Positions 56,452 to 64,000 of a stretch of 64,000 nt of DNA are shown piece after piece (positions within the stretch are counted from its first letter, which is position 1; each line of letters begins with the position of its first letter). Made by a program: the position numbers and the translations under genes. The DNA is taken from NCBI GenBank assembly GCA_958450325.1, contig OY288242.1, forward strand, positions 65,115,562 through 65,179,561, read 5' to 3'. The notes beneath the pieces were generated by a model. The model had not been told where the DNA came from, ran no database searches, and saw only the letters and a list, made by a program, of their open reading frames with translations. Origin of the DNA: Agrostemma githago (Eukaryota; Streptophyta; Magnoliopsida; Caryophyllales; Caryophyllaceae).

Positions 56452-57003
56452 TTACATTATTGAAAGTTTTGGTTTATTTATCAAATTCCTACGTTAGTTT
56501 GATTTTTGTACGTATATGTATATCGTAAAATAATTAATAATACGGTCGAATATATTAATTTTGCATCCTGTGACGCTTATTGATGCCAATTTTTGTAGTA
56601 TATATACTCGTTAGTGGATTTTTTTTCTATGCATTTGTGACGCTTATTAATGTCATCTTTTTTAGTGTACCCCTTAAGTGAATTTTTTTTCTACGCTTTT
56701 CGTCATCACAATGTGCTTATATAGAATTCCAAAGATAATGCTCATGTATGAATTTGACGGTAAATGGTGTCACAAAATAATGGCATGACGATTTAGTTTG
56801 TCAATTATTTTGTTGCCAAAAAGCGTCATAAGTAATTTTGACGCTTAAGTGTGTCGATATAAGCGACACAAAAGGGTGTCGCAAATTTGTGACGGCAAGA
56901 ATTTTGACGCTCTTATAGAGCGTCAAAAAATAAAATAGTGATGCTTTTTTGTGTCGATAATTACCCATAAAAGTGTTGTAAAAATAGGGAATTTCTAGTA
57001 GTG
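56452..57003. repeat. CACTA right subterminal repeat region
   Basis: Repeats of GTGACGCTTATTRATG (56571, 56637), TGACGCTTAAGTG (56840), GTGTCG (several) and GACGCTCTTATAGAGCGTC, the last a perfect palindrome at 56913-56931. Confidence 0.75.
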
Positions 57004-57059
57004 GTTTCCCTCTCTTCGTTTCTCTCTCTAAAACGGTATTTTACTATAAACGGGCCATG

Positions 57060-57366
57060 ATTAATATTATTAATATTAAATAATAAACAACATTAATAAT
57101 ATTAATATTTAATACTCCGTACTAAACATAATAATAATGAAATTAATTAATTAATTAACATTAATAATAATTATTAGTAATAATAAATAATAATATAATA
57201 ATAATAACAATAAAAATAATATTTAATAATATTAATATTATTATAAATATTAAGTATTAAAAAGAATATTATTATCAATTACTCCGTATTAATTATAATA
57301 ATAATTAATATTAATATTAATATTAATATTTAATAATATTAATATTATCGTAAATATTAAGCATTG

Positions 57367-57410
<44 letters not shown>

Positions 57411-57510
57411 TAATAATGTTGATATTATTATTATAAATATTAAGTATTAATAATATTATTATTATTAATTATTAATTATAATAATTATAATAATAATAAT
57501 AATTATTATC
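57060..57510. repeat. AAT/ATT-rich repeat block
   Basis: 450 bp made almost wholly of TAA/ATT words, with (AAT) pure runs at 57367-57409. It is the counterpart of 47411-47564 on the other side of the LINE insertion. Confidence 0.8.
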
Positions 57511-58535
57511 AGCCAACACTCTTTTTCCAGTAAATGTTGCTAAGAAGATAGGTCAAATATGTAAGAATTATTTCTGGAATGGTGGTAGAGGAGGGCAGCG
57601 AATGATGTATAAGAGTTGGAGTAGTATTTGTAAGCCTTGGAATGAGGGTGGATTTGATATTAAGGAGTTGGTTTCTTGGAATAAAGCTATGGTTGGGCAT
57701 TGGATTTGGAAGCTACTAAATGATCAGGTAGGGGTTTGGGTTAAATGGCAGAATGAATATATACTTAGGAATACTGATTTCTGGTGTATCCAAAAGCATG
57801 AGAGACATACTGCAACATTCAAAAGTATGCTTAGAATAAGAGATGAGATTGTGGGAAGAGTGGGTGGAATAGATAAGGCGGAGGAACTTATTCAAAGCTG
57901 GAGTTACAAGGGGAATTATAAGATCAGTCTCGCGTATAATTGGTTCAGGTTGCAGCAGCCGGTAATACACTGGATGGCGGGTATGCAAAGACGATCTGTT
58001 ATTCCTAAGCATGTCTTTATCCTAGCTATGGCAGGCCAGAGACGGTTGGCCACTACAGATAATATGCAGAGACGGGGCATGTATATGGTCAGCAGGTGTG
58101 CTTTGTGTCAATTGAGTACGGAATCGCATCAGCATTTGTATTTTCACTGTCCTTTTTCTAGATTAATTTGGCAGAATTTGTTGTGTTGGATGCAAATTAC
58201 CGGAAGAAGTTATAATCTAGAAACGGAACTCAACTGGGTGGTAAGAAGGAAGGTGAGGAAACACTGGAAAAGTGCGTGGAATAGTGGGTGTATATGGGCA
58301 GCGGTGTATAGCATTTGGCAGGAGCGAAACAACCGGATTTTCTCAAACTCAATCCGTTCTCATCATAGTAGGTATTAGATTACGTAGCATTGGTATTTTT
58401 CTCGATTGTAATCTTTTGGGATGATTAGGGGAAGTTAAGAGGCAATGATATAGGTCGGTATCTCTTAGGTCGGGATCCTTTTTGTAAGATCCTGTCTTTT
58501 TTAATGAAATGAGGCATACTTTTTCTTGCAAAAAT
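57511..58535 (+). mobile_element. 5'-truncated L1 LINE, plus strand
   Basis: Starts abruptly inside ORF2 after the ATT block and ends with a 150-bp 3' UTR (TTTTAATGAAATGAGGCATA) and an AAAAATAATAATAA tail. Confidence 0.8.
57517..58378 (+). pseudogene. C-terminal end of LINE ORF2
   Basis: The frame is open from about 57517 and ends at 58378. Upstream of its first Met it reads TLFFPVNVAKKIGQICKNYF, the normal RT-to-zinc linker of plant L1. Then KPWNEGGFDIKELVSWNKAM, KISLAYNWFR, MAGQRRLATTDNMQRRGM, the zf-RVT motif CALCQLSTESHQHLYFHC and IWQERNNRIFSN. It lacks endonuclease and RT because of 5' truncation but has no internal stop, so it is young. No start or promoter, hence not a functional gene. 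Confidence 0.85.
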
Positions 58536-58554
58536 AATAATAATAATAATACTA

Positions 58555-58715
58555 ATTATTATTATTATTATTATTTTTTTTTTTTTTTTAAACGGAACTT
58601 TCATTAAACACCAGAACAAATTACAAGAAGTTGGAGGGAAGCCGAGATACTATCTGGGCACCCACTCCCTTAGCGATAGAACGGAAAGTGTTTGATAACT
58701 TTCATTAAACGGAAC
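58555..58715 (-). mobile_element. LINE 3'-end fragments, minus strand
   Basis: After a T-run (58576-58590) come AACGGAACTTTCATTAAACA and CAAATTACAAGAAGTTGG, the reverse complement of the fragment at 47296-47410. AACGGAACTTT recurs at 58709, so two partial copies may be nested. Confidence 0.6.

Positions 58716-58804
<89 letters not shown>
58716..58804. repeat. (ATT)n microsatellite, about 29 pure copies
   Basis: An almost uninterrupted ATT run of 88 bp, sitting at the A-tail position of the minus-strand LINE fragment. Confidence 0.92.
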
Positions 58805-58925
58805 GTGTGTCTGAACTGAACTAGATGAGTCTGAATTGAACTGGATGTGTCTGACTGAAAGTGTTTGAACTGAAAGTGTTTGAACTGAAAGTATCTGAAC
58901 TGAACTGAACTGAAACTGTCTGTAT
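58805..58925. repeat. CTGAACTGAA minisatellite
   Basis: Words GTGTCTGAACTGAACT and AAGTGTTTGAACTGA repeat six to seven times over 115 bp with a period of about 18-20 bp. Confidence 0.7.
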
Positions 58926-60169
58926 ATAAGTCCAAAAGAACATGACTTAAATCTTTGTTTCTCATCCATTTTTATATGGGACATGTTAAATCATACCCAA
59001 CATTTTATTGTTTCATACCCAACTTTCCCAAACTACCCTTTTCATTTTTTTCCCAATCAATTCATCATCACTTTCTTTTTTCCCTCTTTTCCTCCATCAA
59101 TTCACCACCACGATCTTTCTTTTCATCAATTAATTCACCCCTACAATATCTCTTTTCCCTACTTTTTTGTTTTTCTCAATCAATTAACCACCTATCGTCG
59201 TTAATTTTAACTCTAACCACCATTTTCACCACCTTACCTCCAACCATCACCCCTAATTAGGGCTTAAGTAGAAAAAAAATCAATAATATAACATCCAATT
59301 CAATGACTATATTAAAAAGTAAATTATTAATAAAAACAATATACTTAATTGTCACAAATAAAAATTATGATTTTTTATGGCTTAATCTAATTAGGGTCTA
59401 ATTAGAATTTGAATAAGAAATTAGGGTTTCAAAATTATGATTTTTTATGGCTTAATCTAATTAGGGCTTAATTAGAATTTGAATAAGAAATTAGGGTTTC
59501 AAAAAGAAATCGAACACAAAATTAATCAATAAAAACAAAGTTTATTACTAACAAAATTAGGCTTAATCCCTATTTTATTAAAACAAGGTTTTTTTAAGCC
59601 TCCACAATCAACCTCACAATTTAATGACGACGTGGCAGCCCCACAATTATTTGGGGAATATAATATTCTATCTAAGAGAGGAAGCCTAACTTAACTCATC
59701 TTCGTTATTTAACTCAAGTTAAATGACTTTCAATATCCTACTTTATTGAATCATTTTACTCAAGCTAAATCATCTTATTTACTTTATTAAATGACTTTTA
59801 ATCTAATGTAAATAATATGTTCAATTTATACATTATTGAACTAAATAAATTTAAATATGATTATAAATATTAAAATTAAAATATACAGTGTACGAGTAAT
59901 ATAAATTAATTCTCCCGTGTCTAAAAAAGAAATTAATCATCACCGACAATTTAAAATTCTTAAATTATAACTCGGAAACACATACGGCTGCCACGTTTTC
60001 GACCGTATTAGGGGGCAAGACGTACGCTACCGAAAGTTTCAACTTAACAATTTTTTTCCCCTATTACGAGTTGCCGCCGTTCCGATTTATTAGGGTGGCA
60101 TAAAGGTAATGCATCTACTATTCATAGACGATTACACTAAATAATATCGGGGTGACAAAACGTAACTCC
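58926..60169. other. A/T-rich intergenic DNA with a 70-bp duplication
   Basis: CT-rich sequence to 59230 (CAATCAATTCATCATCAC, CCATCAATTCACCACCA) may be a 5' leader of something lost, but no credible coding region follows. A perfect-looking 70-bp tandem duplication is at 59361-59500. The stretch 59500-60169 holds no recognised feature. Confidence 0.45.
59361..59500. repeat. 70-bp tandem duplication
   Basis: Two copies start AAAATTATGATTTTTTATGG at 59361 and 59431, each ending AAATTAGGGTTTC; one or two differences only (TAGGGTCTA versus TAGGGCTTA). Confidence 0.9.
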
Positions 60170-60174
60170 GAAGC

Positions 60175-60607
60175 TGTAACACCCCTGATTTTTATATATT
60201 AAATTTTATTAATATTTTATTTTGTTTACGATTTAACTCGTATTTCTTAAATAATTATAAAGCAGATTCAATTTTTCAATCGTTTGAACACGTAAAATCC
60301 TATTTACCTCGAAAAGTCATTTTTATGCTTAAAATGTATCTTACTTTCGTTTCATTCGATTTACTCATTTTATTTCTATTCGAGTTTCCGTTTCGACGGT
60401 TTATATTCCCGAGTTTATCTTTATATAAACTTGAATTCTTATTTTAAACTCGAAACCCATTTTAATTACCTCATTCGCAAGAATTTTTATTAATATCGAG
60501 AAATTGCTATTTAATCTTAATCTACGCGATTTCGTACATAATTATTTTTGAAACGTGATTTTAATACTACTTTCTCGTAAACTCGTTCTTATACGAGTTC
60601 CGTCTAC

Positions 60608-60638
<31 letters not shown>

Positions 60639-63113
60639 TATTATAAAGTGATCCATTTACGATTTTAAGCGCGAATTGGGCTCAGACTGTAGCAGCCCAA
60701 CCGTTTCCCTCCTCGGACTGGGATATTTCATGGATCAGTTGAGATAGTCAAAAACTGACTCCACTATCCACTCCTAATCCTATGCACGTTCTCCCTACTC
60801 TTCAAAACTTCTCTTAAACCTCAACACCAATCTCCTCATTCTTTCATAACAATGTACGTATCCCTCTTTTTCTATTCTCAAAAAAATTGGATTGAACGTA
60901 CATCTCTTTTTCTCTATTCCAATCATTCTCTTCATCCCGATTCATTCTAATTCGAAGGGTAATCATCAAATTCTTAATTCCTTTTTTCTACTTCGCGATT
61001 TATAATACTAATAAGGGTCTTGAACCTTGTTTATAATTTTTTTATAGGCTTTCGAGACAACCCGAGAAGGACGAGTATATTATTGGCTCGGATCTCAACG
61101 AAGGTAACACATGATGGCATGACTCGGTATTGCGTGATATATATGTTGTAGTTGTTTGTAGTATCGTTTTAAAATCGAATTTTTATACGAATAAGCATGT
61201 TTTAATTATATTGCGATAATATGCTTAAATCGATTTCGTGTTTCTATCGCTTTTAATCTTCTCAATTTATTTCACATCGGATCTTCTAAAAGTATTATAA
61301 GGCCGAGACTAAAACATACAAATAAGACTTTATTTCTGAATTTTCGTGATTTTAATATAAAGTAGCAAAGTGAAAGTTTTTATTATTTTTAACATAATTA
61401 CTGCATGTTTCAGAATCGATTAGTATTTTTGAACGATTTATTACTCCTGTTTAAAGACTTTATTTTCAAAAAGTTTGAAAAGAGGCTACTGTTTATTTTA
61501 AGTCTATTATATTCTTGTAAATTTTCGTAAATTAATTCCAAGTATTTTGGTCACAATAAATTGTTTACGAACAGAAATCGGATTAGTCCGCGAATCTGTC
61601 AATTTTTGTAAAATCTAATTTAAACCCTTGATAAACTTTGAATTTATTCTGGGTAATTTATGTACCTAAACTTTGAAGAGTCTTCTTAATGTTTCCAATT
61701 GGTTTTTCTTCAAAATCAATTTTTAAACGTATTTTATTAATGAGATACCATCAGGTGTCGAATTCTGTCAGTTTGTGAAAATACAAATAAAAACCCATGT
61801 TTTATTTGGAATTTGGATTTTCTCCAGAAATAAAAGTTATAACTAAGTTTCTAAAGTTTTCAACCCCAATGATCTTACGTTGTTTTGATTTTAATGATTT
61901 AATTACGAATTTTATAGTAAGACAGTGTTATTTCGGAAAATCTGTAAATTTGTAATTTAATACTTTTAATTACTTATATTTCAACCTTTTGAGAAATAAT
62001 TATGATTTTCACTTTCGTTGACTTTTGATCATTAAATATATATTTATAAAATAAGTATAATGTCTATGCCTCGAGGCCTAATATAACTATTTTATATAAT
62101 TCAAATGTTAAACGATTTCTAATTATAATAATACCTATTTTGGAAAGTTAATATTTGAAGAAAGTTTCCCAAATTAGAAAGTTTCTTTTTAAGAACGTTT
62201 TGATAATCCTATCGAATCATGACAACGACTTTGTTTTGGAGTTATGGAATAAGGACAAGTGTACGGGTAGACAGTCTAGGCTATACGTTTTGCCATCAAC
62301 TATAAAGCTGGTGTGTCTATGTTGAGATACATTGATTGGTCGTTGAACTGAGCATGGTTTGTGTTCAGGAGTGTGTATATTTTGACCTTAAACTTAGATA
62401 TCGCATTGTGTAAGTCGCCGTCGGGTTGAACTGGATTACGGTTGGTGTCCAGGAGGGGTGTACATTACTTAACCCAGGACCTCACTGCACGCACGCAGTC
62501 CTATCATAGTTTGAGTTGCCTAGTTAGAGACTGAAGTCTAATTTGTTTTGACTGAATTCTCGAACCTAGTTTAGTATGATCCTAGTGAAAGTCTATTCCG
62601 TCACACTGATTGATTTCCATAACGCTGTTATTATTATTGATTGACATTGATTTGCAGGTTGACAATCATTTTGAAATATTTTACCGTATCATTTTAAATG
62701 TTTTCTGTTTTCAACTATTTTGATAAAATAGTAATTATGCTTTAATATTATGTAATATGGCTGGGAGAACTGCTTGAGTTGCTCCCCACTGAATTGTGGC
62801 TGTTATGTTTATAACATGGAGGTATTATTTGTTCCGGGGTTTGACTGACTGGCAGGTAATATGTTTATAACATATTATGTTTATAACATGGTGTGAGCTA
62901 GCGAGTGGCGTGGATCCTACTCCGCTTGAGTTATGTTTATTTATGGATTCTTAATCCCATTTGGAGAATTTTTATTTTTAGCCCTTTTGTAAAAAGTGGG
63001 TCTTTGTATTGACTGACCGTTCTTTTTGTAAAATATAGAACATCAGTGTGTTTTAATCCCAAATCTACGGTATTTCCGCTACTGTATTGCATTAGAATTT
63101 ATAGGGGATTACA
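60175..63113. mobile_element. Solo LTR, 2939 bp, with perfect GAAGC duplication
   Basis: Starts TGTAACACCCCTGATTTTTA and ends TTATAGGGGATTACA; flanked by GAAGC at 60170-60174 and 63114-63118. The ends are near-inverted (TGTAACACCCCT, TGTAATCCCCT). Length and start are like large gypsy LTRs (Tekay/Del or Retand type; lineage not certain). It contains an ATT run at 60610-60646 and a repeated GAACTG...GTTCAGGAGTG / GAACTGGATTACGGTTGGTG pair (62345, 62428). There is no internal coding region. Confidence 0.88.
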
Positions 63114-63118
63114 GAAGC

Positions 63119-64000
63119 AATTTTTTGACAAACTATATATATAAATGAATATCCATCATCGTCAATCCCAATCTGCATGAACAAAACCCTATTAATAATT
63201 AAATTATGTTTAATATTAAATCTATTCAAAATCAAGATATAAAATATTATTAAATCATAAATAAGACTATTAAGATATCAACTCTTACTTTTAAGATAAT
63301 ATTGAATATTGATATTATATATAGCATCAGCTCTTATAATTATTGATACAGAGTAATTGACAATATTAACCAACTAAATAACTGACGCAAGTTAACACTC
63401 ATGAGGCCATGATCCCCTCCCCCCCCCCCCCCCCCCCCACTATGTTTTTTTAACCCGTAGCTACTAGATGTCTAGATTTCACCAAAACCATAAATACCCC
63501 ATTTATGAGAAGAACTTTCATTCAAAAACTTTTGTTCTAATAAAATTAGTAACTATCTTACTAACTTTCACTAAGTTGGAAAAAAAATTACCCACTAACC
63601 TATAACTAACATTTATAAAAACTCAAGATCTATTTCATAAACATCAAAAACATAATTAAATACAAAAATTTAAAGTATATCATATAAATATATAATACGC
63701 ATAATAAATACAAATAAATAAATAAAACGGAAATGATATAAGTAAATTATACTCATTACTTTAAGTCTTTTACTCATTTACTCAATTTTTCATATAAACA
63801 AAAAGGTAAAGGTGATAAATAAATTAAAATTTTCATATAAACAGAAATGTAAAGGTGATAAATAAATTAAATAAGTAATAATTTAGACATACGAAATATT
63901 TTGTGTATCACAACTTAATAAGACGATCTTGCGTGTCAGACAATTTTTTTACGTCGTTTATTATTTACTGAATTTATATTTTCAATTTTTCTTACAAGTG
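63119..64000. other. A/T-rich intergenic DNA, C20 homopolymer
   Basis: No gene. A run of 20 C is at 63419-63438. TTTTCATATAAACAGAAATG and GTAAAGGTGATAAATAAATT recur in two copies about 45 bp apart (63789-63866). Confidence 0.6.

Larger units (their letters stand above)
52128..57003. mobile_element. CACTA (En/Spm) transposon with GTT duplication
   Basis: The left end reads CACTACTACAAATCCCTCAT and the right end, reverse-complemented, CACTACTAGAAATTCCCTAT. Flanks are GTT on both sides (52125-52127, 57004-57006), the 3-bp duplication expected for CACTA. Subterminal TGACGCTT, GTGTCG and GCGTCA words repeat near both ends (52160-52240; 56570-56950), probable transposase binding sites. A TNP2-type gene runs rightward inside. 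The element sits in the 5' UTR of the LINE at 47565-57054. Confidence 0.93.
47565..57054 (-). mobile_element. Near-intact L1-type LINE, split by a CACTA element
   Basis: The 3' end carries a 13-base poly(A) (plus strand T-run 47565-47577) after a short 3' UTR. ORF2 (51009-47638) and ORF1 (52108-51002) follow, then the 5' UTR up to 52125. The CACTA element 52128-57003 interrupts the 5' UTR; the remaining 50 bp (57004-57054, GAGAGAGAAACGAAGAGAGG on the sense strand) lie beyond it. Both outer flanks are AAT-rich, so the target duplication cannot be identified. Without the CACTA the LINE is about 4.6 kb and apparently full length. Confidence 0.85.

Noticed and set aside
58705..58965. Poly-Asn ORF
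   Set aside because: Product of the (ATT)n microsatellite.

Overview
This window is plant nuclear DNA, most likely a eudicot of the order Caryophyllales. It holds two single-copy style genes with spliced exons, plus at least four classes of plant transposable element (Athila-type Ty3/gypsy, L1-type LINEs, CACTA, Mutator-like/FAR1) and many TA-flanked MITEs. A tandem satellite of about 310 bp, with a SacI site (GAGCTC) in most monomers, recalls the subtelomeric SacI/X43.1 satellite family of Silene (Caryophyllaceae). That species hint is from memory and would need a search. No bacterial-type genes, tRNA genes or CRISPR arrays were seen.

Layout. 1-9409: a decayed Athila-like LTR retrotransposon on the minus strand (5' LTR at 8432-9409, tRNA-Asp primer site, gag-pol, and an extra ATHILA ORF); its 3' LTR lies outside the window. 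9425-12953: the satellite array, with one MITE inside it. 12954-13200: a fragment resembling a Cassandra LTR with 5S rRNA-like sequence. 13918-16144: a MITE split by a 2-kb Mutator-like element. 17361-20846: a tau-class glutathione S-transferase gene with an as-1-like promoter element and two exons. 21032-22800: MITEs and a fold-back Mutator arm. 23112-27745: a decayed L1 LINE. 28713-42434: an unusually deep nest. An outer Mutator-like element with a 9-10 bp target duplication contains a split MITE, which contains an 8.5-kb inner Mutator-like element. That inner element carries a FAR1-type transposase with an OTU protease domain and, convergently, a plant mobile domain (PMD) gene. It in turn contains another MITE, which contains a solo LTR.

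42599-46427: a complete six-exon methylthioribose kinase gene (methionine salvage), whose start codon is only about 165 bp from the end of the outer Mutator element. 47565-57054: a nearly intact L1 LINE whose 5' UTR was split by a CACTA transposon (52128-57003, duplication GTT); the CACTA carries a C-terminally shortened TNP2 transposase and an older LINE fragment. 57511-58535: a 5'-truncated LINE. 60175-63113: a 2.9-kb solo LTR with perfect GAAGC duplication.

Only the GST and MTK genes look like intact host genes, and they are not functionally linked in an obvious way. Everything else is transposon history, and nearly all premature stop codons in the transposon genes can be explained by single C-to-T or G-to-A transitions, as expected for methylated, silenced DNA.
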